Shown in pieces: positions 18,601 to 25,166 of a stretch of 25,813 bases of DNA (the first letter of the stretch is position 1; each line of letters begins with the position of its first letter). The DNA is from an uncultured Oscillospiraceae bacterium (GTDB taxonomy: Bacteria > Bacillota > Clostridia > Oscillospirales > Oscillospiraceae), in contig CAADSF010000021.1 in assembly GCA_900751035.1 (NCBI GenBank), forward strand, positions 1 through 25,813, written 5' to 3'. A program made the translations under genes and the position numbers. The notes under the pieces were generated by a model. The model made no database searches. It saw nothing but the letters and a program-made list of their open reading frames with translations, and was not told the DNA's origin.

Positions 18601-18661
18601 TATAAACAGCGCTGGTCAAACTGATCCGAGTCTAACAGAAATCGAACTCTACTGCTATTGA
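15614..18661 (+). pseudogene. Secreted beta-helix protein with three F5/8C (CBM32-like) domains, interrupted by in-frame TAA
   Basis: One continuous frame of 1,016 codons broken once, by TAA at 16625-16627 (codon 338). The first part (337 aa, GGGAG site before the ATG) has a signal peptide (KRIISLFLLVSLIISTLSG) and a YYIDAVTGSDDNAGTSPDAAW start, as in pectate-lyase-like parallel beta-helix proteins. After the stop the same frame continues with NEVFNGPSTNADGSPYDMDSG and further beta-helix turns, then PLIDAGIYVP through APDIGVHE, the usual end of such folds. Three F5/8 type C modules of about 145 aa follow (starts near 17341, 17791 and 18235), each with RWAA-x-P-W-x-D-x-G and an ENIV-WA-ARI motif. 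It would bind, and perhaps cleave, an extracellular polysaccharide. An ATG at 16679 lacks a good ribosome-binding site. A point mutation, sequencing error or readthrough are all possible; TAA is a normal stop in neighbouring genes. Confidence 0.8.
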
Positions 18662-18748
18662 TAAGTGTTTTTTACACCGGAATTTCTTATGCCCTCCTGC
18701 ACTCCCTCTTAAGGGCTAACTGCTAACATAATTCAGTTTCAATCAGCA

Positions 18749-18790
18749 AAAACGGAACGTAACTCAAATTCATGAGTTACGTTCCGTTTT
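18749..18790. terminator. Bidirectional terminator after the beta-helix gene
   Basis: Perfect 18-bp inverted repeat (arms 18749-18766 and 18773-18790) with a 6-nt loop AATTCA, with A-run and T-run at the outer ends. It separates the AT-rich secreted-protein block from the tRNA gene transcribed toward it. Confidence 0.88.
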
Positions 18791-18891
18791 CCCGTACCGA
18801 CTGTACCCCCATGACACATTGTGTACCTATGGGGCGAAACAGTTGAAACTTCTGGGCTTTTCGCAGCGGCATCTTTTTGGGTGCAGCTTGA

Positions 18892-18968
18892 TGGTGGAGA
18901 CTGGCGGACTCGAACCGTCGACCTCTTGCGTGTGAAGCAAGCGCTCTAACCAGCTGAGCTAAGCCTCC
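18892..18968 (-). tRNA. tRNA-Val(CAC)
   Basis: A 77-nt cloverleaf on the minus strand. Acceptor GGAGGCT pairs with AGTCTCC (one G-U). The D-arm contains AGCTCAGCTGGTTAGAGC. Anticodon stem CTTGC/GCAAG encloses loop TTCACAC, giving anticodon CAC, which reads the valine codon GUG. The T-loop is TTCGAGT. The 3' CCA is encoded. One oddity: the T-stem GACGG/CCGCC has an A-C mismatch at its second pair. It follows the CCA-adding enzyme gene on the same strand but has its own promoter. Confidence 0.93.
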
Positions 18969-18979
18969 ATTGCTGGACT

Positions 18980-19009
18980 ATTATAGCAGATGGAGGGGGT
19001 AAAAGTCAA
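18980..19009 (-). promoter_or_regulatory. Promoter of the tRNA-Val gene
   Basis: Minus-strand TTGACT (19009-19004), an 18-bp spacer and a consensus TATAAT (18985-18980), 12 bp before the tRNA 5' end. The -35 box overlaps the stop codon of the CCA-adding enzyme gene. Confidence 0.75.
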
Positions 19010-20130
19010 CCTTGGATTTTGCTTTCTTCCGCCCAAAGCGATGGCGCGGCGGCGAGGAGCTGTGCTTTGGTGTTCTGATCGGGGTGGTCCAGCGCATATA
19101 CTAATAGCAGATGGAGCATCCGGCCCACGTCCTTGCCGCGGAGCGCAGGGAAATCCGCACCGGTGACGGCAAGCTGACGCAGCGTGACGCAGTCGCCGCG
19201 CGTTTCGATCTGCCGGACAATATCCGTGCGCTGCATATCCGCCTGCAAACGCGCCGTTTCCCAGCCGTGCTCCGCGATCAGGCGCTTCCACTCCCCTTCC
19301 GTCCGGCCCTCGCGCCATGTCTGCGCCGTGAGATCAACCAGACGACAGAGCTTTGCGGGCAGGCGGAACGCAGCCGGGTCGAGCGACGGGCAGCGCAGCT
19401 TTGCGGCTGTCCATCGGGCCTCCGGCGTTTTGGGAAGCGTGGAAAGCCCGGAAAAATCGGCGGTTTCCGCCTGCATACAGGCTTCCAGCAGCCCCTCGGC
19501 CAGCATACGGCCAAACTGTTCGGGCTGGTCGGACAGCAGCGCCTTTTCCGCCTCCTCCCGCACCCGCTCGCGGGAGAGCGACGCGCAGAGCGGTGCGCAG
19601 CTGCAAATCGCCGTCTGCGTCTGCGCGTCCAGCGAAAAGCCGAGCTGTGCGGCAAAGCGGTACGCACGCAGCATACGCAGCGCGTCCTCATGGAAGCGCG
19701 TTTCCGGGTCGCCGACGCAGCGGAGCACGCGGCGGGAAAGATCGTCCCGGCCCCCAAAGAGGTCGGTGATTGCGCCGTGCTCGTCCATCGCCATGGCGTT
19801 GATCGTAAAATCGCGGCGGGCCAGATCGTCCGCAAGACTGCGCACGAAGCGCACCCCGTCGGGGTGGCGGCCATCGTGGTACGCGCCGTCGAGGCGGTAG
19901 GTCGTGACCTCGGCGCTGACGCCGTCCAGAAGGACAGTCACGGTGCCGTGCCTGAAGCCGGTGGGGACGCAGTGCGGAAACAGGCGCAGCACGTCCTCCG
20001 GCAGCGCCTGCGAGGCGATGTCCCAGTCGTGAATGGGCCTGCGCAGCAGCGTGTCTCGCACGCAGCCGCCGACGTACCGGGCCTCAAACCCGGCGGCCTC
20101 CAGCGTTCTGATGATCTCATCCGGCCTCAT
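19006..20130 (-). CDS. cca: CCA tRNA nucleotidyltransferase
   Basis: A 374-residue class II nucleotidyltransferase that builds or repairs the 3' CCA of tRNAs using CTP and ATP. Visible: VGGCVRD (20-26) nucleotide-binding motif, catalytic HDWDIAS with Asp35 and Asp37 binding metal, RRDFTINAMAM (105-115), the DLFGG segment (123-127) and HEDALRMLRAYRFAAQLGF (147-165). The HD region found in some homologues is absent, as in Bacillus-type enzymes. The ATG at 20130 is chosen for AAGGAGGT about six bases upstream; a TTG at 20148 lies upstream of that site. The gene stops 38 bp before tRNA-Val, which itself encodes CCA. Confidence 0.93.
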   Translation of the reverse strand: MRPDEIIRTLEAAGFEARYVGGCVRDTLLRRPIHDWDIASQALPEDVLRLFPHCVPTGFRHGTVTVLLDGVSAEVTTYRLDGAYHDGRHPDGVRFVRSLADDLARRDFTINAMAMDEHGAITDLFGGRDDLSRRVLRCVGDPETRFHEDALRMLRAYRFAAQLGFSLDAQTQTAICSCAPLCASLSRERVREEAEKALLSDQPEQFGRMLAEGLLEACMQAETADFSGLSTLPKTPEARWTAAKLRCPSLDPAAFRLPAKLCRLVDLTAQTWREGRTEGEWKRLIAEHGWETARLQADMQRTDIVRQIETRGDCVTLRQLAVTGADFPALRGKDVGRMLHLLLVYALDHPDQNTKAQLLAAAPSLWAEESKIQG

Positions 20131-20164
20131 GGCGCACCTCCTTGGCAAAAATCCGAAATTGTTC

Positions 20165-20198
20165 TTGTTTTATTGCCGTTTTCCGTATATAATATAAT
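20165..20198 (+). promoter_or_regulatory. Promoter of murC
   Basis: TTGTTT (20165-20170), a 17-bp spacer and TATAAT (20188-20193). A second overlapping TATAAT occupies 20193-20198. It faces the predicted cca promoter in the same intergenic space. Confidence 0.55.
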
Positions 20199-20211
20199 GC
20201 TGTCAGTTTTC

Positions 20212-20240
20212 ATTATACGCGCCATCCCGCGCGTGCGCAA
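20212..20240 (-). promoter_or_regulatory. Predicted promoter of the CCA-adding enzyme gene
   Basis: Minus-strand TTGCGC (20240-20235), a 17-bp spacer and consensus TATAAT (20217-20212), leaving a leader of about 75 nt before the ATG at 20130. It would be transcribed across the murC promoter, so the two may interfere. Confidence 0.5.
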
Positions 20241-20265
20241 TCCAAATTTTTCGGAGGAACCTTGC

Positions 20266-21636
20266 ATGGAATATCCTTCCTGTCAACATATTGAGCAATA
20301 TCTGGTCCCCGGCAAGCGCTGCCATCTGGTCGGCATCGGCGGTGTGTCGATGCGGCCGCTGGGCCTTGTCCTGCGGCGCATGGGGATGGAGATCTCCGGC
20401 TCCGACATGAACGCGTCGGTTTCGACGGACGAGCTGATTTCCAAGGGCATCCATGTCTCCATCGGCCACCGGGCCGAGAATATCGAGGGGGCCGACTGCC
20501 TCATCCGCACGGCTGCCGCGCACAACGACAACCCTGAGATTGCCGCCGCCCGCGCCAGAGGCATCCCCATTTTCGAGCGGGCGCAGGCCTGGGGTTATAT
20601 CATGCAGGCCTACAAAAACGCCATCTGCGTTTCCGGCACGCACGGCAAGACGACCACAACGTCGATGCTGACGCACATTTTCATGCAGGCGGACCGCGAC
20701 CCCACGATTATGATCGGCGGCTTCCTGCCGCTGCTCGGCGCGGGGCACCGCGTCGGCAAGGGCGACACGATCATTCTCGAAAGCTGCGAATACTGCAATT
20801 CGTTCCTGAACTTCTTCCCGACCGCCGCCGTCATTCTCGACGTGGACGCCGATCATCTGGATTTTTTCAAGGACCTTCAGGATGTGGAGCAGTCGTTCCG
20901 CCGGTTCGCCGCCCTCGTCCCGGCTGACGGCCTCATTGTCGCCAACGGCGACGACAAAAACACCCGCGACACGCTGGCCGGGATGCCGTATCTGTCGTTC
21001 GGCTTTGACGGGAAAAACGACGTGTACGGAAAAAACTTCTCGGAGGATTTCAGCGAATTCGACGTGTTCTGCGGCGGGCAGCCGTATGCGCACCTGCATC
21101 TGGGCGTCATCGGCCGCCACAACGCGATGAACGCGCTGGCCGCCTGCGCGGTGGCATGGAAATTCGGTATTTCCGGCGATACCGCAGCCGCGGCGCTCGC
21201 AGAGTTCCACGGCGCGGGCCGCAGGCTCGAATACAAGGGCAGCTTCCACGGCGCGGACGTCTACGACGACTATGCCCACCACCCCAACGAGCTCCACGCG
21301 CTTTTGCAGGCCGTCCGGCTGATGCATTACCGGCGTGTGATCTGCGCGTTCCAGCCGCACACGTATTCGCGCACGAAGGCGCTGTTTCAGGACTTTGTCG
21401 ACGAGCTTCGCACGGCCGATCAGGTCGTTCTGGCCGACATTTATGCCGCGCGTGAGCAGAACACCGTCGGCGTCAGCTCGCAGGAGCTGGCGGCAGAGGT
21501 CCCCGGCGCAGTCTACTGTCCGAGCCTGCAGGGCGTGACGGCCTATCTGCGCAGGATCGCGCAGCCGGGCGATATCATCCTGACCGTCGGCGCAGGCGAT
21601 ATCTACAAGGCCGGAGAGGCCCTTTTTACAGAATAA
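20266..21636 (+). CDS. murC: UDP-N-acetylmuramate--L-alanine ligase
   Basis: A 456-residue cytoplasmic Mur ligase that adds L-alanine to UDP-MurNAc with ATP in peptidoglycan synthesis. Domain 1 begins HLVGIGGVSMRPLG (20-33), the UDP-substrate motif. The P-loop is GTHGKTTTTSM (124-134). VDADHLDFFKD (193-203), GRHNAMNALAA, YDDYAHHPNELHAL and FQPHTYSRTK follow, and these last three are strongly MurC-like. Differences from the classical enzyme are GIGGVS in place of GIGGxG and ESCEYCNSF (172-180) in place of the DESD-type segment; I believe this is common in Clostridia-type MurC. The ATG at 20266 has a CGGAGGA site. The gene is monocistronic with a terminator behind it. A paralogous Mur ligase role cannot be fully excluded. 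Confidence 0.88.
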   Translation: MEYPSCQHIEQYLVPGKRCHLVGIGGVSMRPLGLVLRRMGMEISGSDMNASVSTDELISKGIHVSIGHRAENIEGADCLIRTAAAHNDNPEIAAARARGIPIFERAQAWGYIMQAYKNAICVSGTHGKTTTTSMLTHIFMQADRDPTIMIGGFLPLLGAGHRVGKGDTIILESCEYCNSFLNFFPTAAVILDVDADHLDFFKDLQDVEQSFRRFAALVPADGLIVANGDDKNTRDTLAGMPYLSFGFDGKNDVYGKNFSEDFSEFDVFCGGQPYAHLHLGVIGRHNAMNALAACAVAWKFGISGDTAAAALAEFHGAGRRLEYKGSFHGADVYDDYAHHPNELHALLQAVRLMHYRRVICAFQPHTYSRTKALFQDFVDELRTADQVVLADIYAAREQNTVGVSSQELAAEVPGAVYCPSLQGVTAYLRRIAQPGDIILTVGAGDIYKAGEALFTE

Positions 21637-21649
21637 CGGAACCTTTTCT

Positions 21650-21685
21650 AAAAACTGGCGTCTGTATATGCAGGCGCCGGTTTTT
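21650..21685 (+). terminator. Terminator after murC
   Basis: Arms 21650-21664 and 21671-21685 form a 15-bp stem with two G-U pairs, ending in TTTTT. Confidence 0.85.
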
Positions 21686-21686
21686 G

Positions 21687-21716
21687 TTGACAGCCTGCTC
21701 CGGCGTCGATTATAAT
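21687..21716 (+). promoter_or_regulatory. Consensus promoter with palindrome over -10
   Basis: Perfect TTGACA (21687-21692), an 18-bp spacer and perfect TATAAT (21711-21716), directly after the murC terminator. A perfect 12-bp palindrome, CGATTATAATCG (21708-21719), covers the -10 box and could be an operator. Confidence 0.8.
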
Positions 21717-21763
21717 CGAATCGAAGAAAAAAAGGGAAACATGACACGAAAAAGGAGGATTTT

Positions 21764-22819
21764 ATGGTTTCCGATATCTATAAAAAATCATTTTCCGCAC
21801 TGAAAAAGCAGCCCTTCCGGCTCTGGGGAATCGCGCTGCTGGGGGGCGCTCTGTATCTGGCGGCCTGCATCGGCTTTATCGGCGTTCCGGCTGCCGCATT
21901 CTGCGCGGATATGCTGCTGTCGGCATCGCTGGCGATGATCTTCCTCAACAGCTACCGTACGGGGCTGGAGCCGAAGACGACCCATCTGTTTTCCGCATTC
22001 CGCAAGGAGCGCATCTGGCGCGTGCTGGGCGGCATGGCGTGGAGCCGGCTCTGGATCTTCCTGTGGTCGCTCATCCCGGTCGTCGGAATCGTGTTCGGCG
22101 TCATCCGCGCGTATGAATACGCCTTCGTGCCCTACATCCTCATGACGCGCGAGGACGTCAAGCCGACCGAGGCTATCAAAATTTCCAAGCAGGAGACGAT
22201 GGGCTATAAGGGCAAGATGTTCGGCGCAGATATGCTGCTCTTTGCAGTCGGCTTCGGCGTGACGCTGGTTCTGGCGCTGCTCGGACTGATCCCGTATATC
22301 GGCGGCCCCTTCCGTGTCCTGCGGTATCTGGCCAATCCCGTGCTTGGCACGCTCATCACCACGTTCAGCCTCCTTCTGGACGCGGCGTTCTATGTGGAGA
22401 TTCAGAACCGCCGCGCGGCAGCTCAGCAGCCGGCTTCACCTGTGCCGCCTGTGCCGCCCGTATTCCCGGCCCCGGCCTCCGCGCCTGAGACGCGGCCCGC
22501 GCCGCAGGGCGAGTCTGTTCAGCCGGAGCAGCCCGATGCACCTACCCAGCCCATCCAGTACGACGCGCCCGCGCAGTCCGAACAGCCTGCGCAGCCTGAA
22601 TGGCCCGATGCGCCCACCCAGCCTATCCAATACGACGCACCTGCGCAGTCCGAACCCGTGACGCTGCCCGCGCCGCAGGGAAAGCCCGTTGTGTTCTCCC
22701 CGGAGCCTGAAGCGGCGGCCCAGGCGCAGCCGTCCGGCGGCTGCTGCCCGCACTGCGGCGCACCCGTCAAGCTGCCCAACGCCATATTCTGCACCGTCTG
22801 CGGAAGGAGGATGAAATGA
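21764..22819 (+). CDS. DUF975-like membrane protein with C-terminal zinc ribbon
   Basis: A 351-residue protein. Residues 1-210 form a helical membrane domain (hydrophobic stretches about 20-65, 92-115, 150-175 and 185-207). Its AYEYAFVPYILM followed by PTEAIKISKQETMGYKGKMF resembles DUF975-type integral membrane proteins of Bacillota. A Pro/Gln/Ala-rich disordered linker (about 215-330) contains a 24-residue repeat. The C-terminus is a zinc ribbon, CCPHCGAPVKL through FCTVCGRRMK, with two CxxC pairs. The ATG has an AAAGGAGG site. It overlaps the next small membrane protein gene by ATGA, so the two are probably made together. Function unknown. Confidence 0.75.
   Translation: MVSDIYKKSFSALKKQPFRLWGIALLGGALYLAACIGFIGVPAAAFCADMLLSASLAMIFLNSYRTGLEPKTTHLFSAFRKERIWRVLGGMAWSRLWIFLWSLIPVVGIVFGVIRAYEYAFVPYILMTREDVKPTEAIKISKQETMGYKGKMFGADMLLFAVGFGVTLVLALLGLIPYIGGPFRVLRYLANPVLGTLITTFSLLLDAAFYVEIQNRRAAAQQPASPVPPVPPVFPAPASAPETRPAPQGESVQPEQPDAPTQPIQYDAPAQSEQPAQPEWPDAPTQPIQYDAPAQSEPVTLPAPQGKPVVFSPEPEAAAQAQPSGGCCPHCGAPVKLPNAIFCTVCGRRMK
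22532..22654 (+). repeat. In-frame 72-bp tandem repeat in the linker region
   Basis: A 24-codon unit starting PDAPTQPIQYDAPAQSE occurs at 22532-22603 and again, partly, at 22604-22654. The copies differ mostly at third codon positions, so the peptide has been kept while the DNA drifted. Confidence 0.8.
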
Positions 22820-22980
22820 GCATCGCTCTGTTCCTTCTGGCGCTTGCCGCCGCGTTCATCGGCACGATCTTCGCCTTCCACGCCGTCAACCGCATCCATA
22901 ACGGCGAAAGCTATCGCTACGAAGCCATCGCCTGCGCCGTCTGCGTGACGCTGATCGTGCTTGCGCTGATGCTGCGGTAA
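22816..22980 (+). CDS. Small two-helix membrane protein (54 aa)
   Basis: A 54-residue protein starting at an ATG that overlaps the preceding stop (ATGA at 22816-22819), with GGAAGGAGG just upstream. Two hydrophobic segments (about 3-22 and 36-53) flank a short polar loop NRIHNGESYRYE, so it is predicted to be a membrane hairpin. It is co-translated with the DUF975-like zinc-ribbon protein and followed by a strong terminator, which supports a real gene despite its size. I recognise no family. Confidence 0.75.
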   Translation: MSIALFLLALAAAFIGTIFAFHAVNRIHNGESYRYEAIACAVCVTLIVLALMLR

Positions 22981-23000
22981 ATCGCGTTTTCTTCCCAATA

Positions 23001-23045
23001 CGCCTCCCCCTGTCATGCCTGCATGATAAGGGGAGGCGGTTTTTT
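23001..23045 (+). terminator. Terminator of the DUF975-like operon
   Basis: Outer stem CGCCTCCCC (23001-23009) pairs with 23030-23038. An inner TGTCATGC/GCATGATA stem extends the hairpin, and a T-run reaches 23045. Confidence 0.88.
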
Positions 23046-23131
23046 GTGCGCCCGTCCACCGGGTCCGTTTCGCTGTTTTGCCCAAAACGGGCGGCAGATT
23101 CTCTGTAAAACATAGAATTTGCGAGGGCCGC

Positions 23132-23160
23132 TTGACAACGGTGCGGGGCTGCCCTATGCT
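23132..23160 (+). promoter_or_regulatory. Promoter of the M20 hydrolase gene
   Basis: TTGACA (23132-23137), 17-bp spacer, TATGCT (23155-23160), 37 bp upstream of the ATG. Confidence 0.7.
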
Positions 23161-23197
23161 TCAAACAGAATGATGCGAGAGAAAGGATATTTATCGT

Positions 23198-24379
23198 ATG
23201 AATACCTATACAGATGAACAGCTGATTGCATTTTGTCAGGAAGCGCTGCGCATTCCAAGCTTCTCCGGGCAGGAGAAGGGCGTGGCGGAGCTGATGAAGC
23301 GGAAAATGGAGGAATACGGCTTCGACGAGGTCATCATTGACCGCTTCGGCAGCGTCCTCGGCACCATCAACGGCAGTCGGCCCGGCAAGACCGTCCTGAT
23401 GGACGGCCACATCGACACTGTGGACGTGATCGACGCGCCGCAGTGGGAGCATGACCCGTTCGGCGGCGAGATCGAAGGCGGAAAAATTTACGGACGCGGC
23501 GCGTCCGACATGAAGGGCAGCGACTGCTCCATGATTACCGCCGCAGCGCGCTTTGCAGCGAAGACCGGCAAGAACTTTGCGGGCCGCGTCTGCGTGTCGT
23601 GTACGGTGCATGAGGAGCGGTTCGAGGGCGTGTCCTCCCGCGAAATCACGCGGCTGGCAAAGCCCGACCTTGTCATCATCGGCGAGGCCACGAGCACGAC
23701 TGTCAAGCGCGGCCAACGCGGCCGGGCGGAGGTCGTCGTGGAGACAGAGGGCGTCAGCTGCCATTCCTCCAACCCGGAAAAGGGCGTCAACGCCGTCTAC
23801 GCCATGACGGCTGTCATTGACGAGATCCGGAAGATTGTCCCGAACGAGCATCCGCTGCTCGGCAAGGGCATTCTGGAGCTGACGGACATTATCTCCCAGC
23901 CGTACCCCGGCGCGTCGGTCGTACCGTCGCTGTGCCGCGCGACGTTTGACCGCCGGACGCTTGTGGGCGAGGACGAGGCCGTCATTCTCGGTCAGGTGAA
24001 CGAGGCCATTGCCCGTGCGCAGGAAACGCACCCCGGCCTCAAGGCCCGGTGCTATCTGGCCGAGGGCGAGGAGAAGTGCTGGACAGGCGATGTAATCCGC
24101 GCGAAGCGCTATTTCCCGGCATGGGTCACGGAGGAAGGCAGCGACCTGGTGCAGGCTGCGCTGAAGGGCCTCAAGGACGCGGGCATCGAAGCGCCGCTGT
24201 CCCATTTCTCGTTCTGCACCAACGGCAGCAGCTTCTGCGGCGAGGCGGGCATCCCGACCATTGGCTACGGCCCGTCGCTCGAAAGTCTTGCACACGTGCG
24301 CGACGAGTACATCGAAATCGACCAGCTGCTCAAATCCTGCAAGGGCTTCGAGTCCATTCTCACGCAGCTGACGCGGTAA
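23198..24379 (+). CDS. ygeY: M20 family metallohydrolase, YgeY-like
   Basis: A 393-residue cytoplasmic zinc hydrolase of the M20 (ArgE/DapE/peptidase) superfamily. Expected metal and catalytic residues are present: His71 and Asp73 in LMDGHIDTVD, Asp104 in GRGASDMKG, Glu139/Glu140 in TVHEERFEG, Glu163 in IIGEATS, and a late His in SLAHVRDEYIE. TVHEERFEGV and the DAPQWEHDPFGGEIEGGKIYGRG segment resemble the YgeY group, described as selenium-metabolism-linked hydrolases; the physiological substrate is unknown. The length fits. The ATG is preceded by GAAAGGA about ten bases upstream. It has its own promoter; a regulator with a YheO/DauR layout and a PLP enzyme follow, suggesting breakdown of an N-acylated or carbamoylated amino compound (inference). 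Confidence 0.8.
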   Translation: MNTYTDEQLIAFCQEALRIPSFSGQEKGVAELMKRKMEEYGFDEVIIDRFGSVLGTINGSRPGKTVLMDGHIDTVDVIDAPQWEHDPFGGEIEGGKIYGRGASDMKGSDCSMITAAARFAAKTGKNFAGRVCVSCTVHEERFEGVSSREITRLAKPDLVIIGEATSTTVKRGQRGRAEVVVETEGVSCHSSNPEKGVNAVYAMTAVIDEIRKIVPNEHPLLGKGILELTDIISQPYPGASVVPSLCRATFDRRTLVGEDEAVILGQVNEAIARAQETHPGLKARCYLAEGEEKCWTGDVIRAKRYFPAWVTEEGSDLVQAALKGLKDAGIEAPLSHFSFCTNGSSFCGEAGIPTIGYGPSLESLAHVRDEYIEIDQLLKSCKGFESILTQLTR

Positions 24380-24426
24380 TTTCGCGAAAAGTGCAACAAA
24401 ATTTTTGTTAGCCTAAAAATATTTTT
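24380..24426. promoter_or_regulatory. Three consecutive AT-rich palindromes upstream of the regulator gene
   Basis: TTTCGCGAAA (24380-24389), AACAAAATTTTTGTT (24395-24409) and AAAAATATTTTT (24415-24426) lie one after another, centres about 18 bp apart, between the hydrolase stop codon and the next promoter. The middle one could also be a weak hairpin. An operator array is possible. Confidence 0.45.
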
Positions 24427-24435
24427 GAAAATTCC

Positions 24436-24464
24436 TTGCAATCTGCTTCTGATACTGGTATGAT
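24436..24464 (+). promoter_or_regulatory. Promoter of the YheO/DauR-type regulator
   Basis: TTGCAA (24436-24441), 17-bp spacer, TATGAT (24459-24464), 45 bp before the TTG start. Confidence 0.65.
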
Positions 24465-24509
24465 AGCTTCAGAGTTCATTCGGGTATTAAATTTGGAGGT
24501 GATAGCAGA

Positions 24510-25166
24510 TTGGACGCAAAATTACTGGAACTGCTTGAGCAGATTGCAAAGGCGATTGCGGTGCAGTTCGGCAGCAACTGCGAGGTTGTGCTCCATGAGC
24601 TTTCCGGCAAAAGCGCCTATTCCTCGATCGTGGCGATCGAAAACGGGCACGTGACCGGCCGCAAGGTCGGCGACGGGCCTTCGCACGTGGTACTGGAGCA
24701 GCTGGGGCATGAGGACGACAGCGCGGAGGATCAGCTTGGCTATCTGACGCGCACAAAGGACGGGAAGATTCTGAAATCCTCCTCGGTGTACATCCGGGAT
24801 GAAACCGGCAAGGTCACGGGGATTTTTGGGATCAACTACGACATTTCCATGATGCAGCTTTTTGAAAACTCCCTGCACGACTTCATTTCTGCAGACCAGC
24901 AAGCCAGCCGCGAGCCGGAGCGCATCACGCTCAACGTGGCCGATCTGCTGGACGATCTCATCCGGCAGGCGGACGAGCTTGTCGGCAAGCCTGTCGCGCT
25001 CATGACCAAGGACGACAAGGTTAAGGCCATTCGCTATCTCAGTAATTCCGGCGCACTTCTGATCACTAAATCCGGCGATAAGATCGCCAAGCATTTCGGC
25101 ATCTCCAAGTACACGCTCTATTCATACTTAGATAACAGTAAAACAGGAGGAATAAACGAACCATGA
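24510..25166 (+). CDS. YheO/DauR-type transcriptional regulator (PAS-like + HTH)
   Basis: A 218-residue cytoplasmic regulator. The N-terminal half (about 5-120) is a YheO-like PAS domain, seen in NCEVVLHELS, IENGHVTGRKVGD and SSSVYIRDETGKVTGIFGINYD. The C-terminal part (about 145-210) is a DauR-type helix-turn-helix, DKVKAIRYLSNSGALLITKSG followed by KIAKHFGISKYTLYSYLD. DauR itself represses D-arginine catabolism in Pseudomonas, and relatives often regulate neighbouring amino-acid genes. Start: TTG at 24510 with GGAGGTGA seven bases upstream; no ATG is as well placed. The stop overlaps the PLP-enzyme start by ATGA, so it is co-translated with the enzyme it probably controls. The palindromes at 24380-24426 are candidate binding sites. 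Confidence 0.88.
   Translation: MDAKLLELLEQIAKAIAVQFGSNCEVVLHELSGKSAYSSIVAIENGHVTGRKVGDGPSHVVLEQLGHEDDSAEDQLGYLTRTKDGKILKSSSVYIRDETGKVTGIFGINYDISMMQLFENSLHDFISADQQASREPERITLNVADLLDDLIRQADELVGKPVALMTKDDKVKAIRYLSNSGALLITKSGDKIAKHFGISKYTLYSYLDNSKTGGINEP

Noticed and set aside
18791..18960. Short plus-strand open stretch running from the terminator into the tRNA
   Set aside because: It reads through the tRNA in antisense, the common source of false WRT/DSNRRP-like peptides; no start signal or homology seen.
20203..21747. Long minus-strand open frame opposite murC
   Set aside because: Shadow of murC. The murC motifs, start site and terminator are all on the plus strand.
22886..24295. Minus-strand open frame opposite the M20 hydrolase
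   Set aside because: It spans a terminator and a promoter of the opposite strand and lacks recognisable features.
24395..24409. Rho-independent terminator of the M20 hydrolase gene
   Set aside because: The stem is entirely A-T apart from one G-C pair and has a one-base loop, so it is too weak to call as a terminator; recorded as a palindrome.
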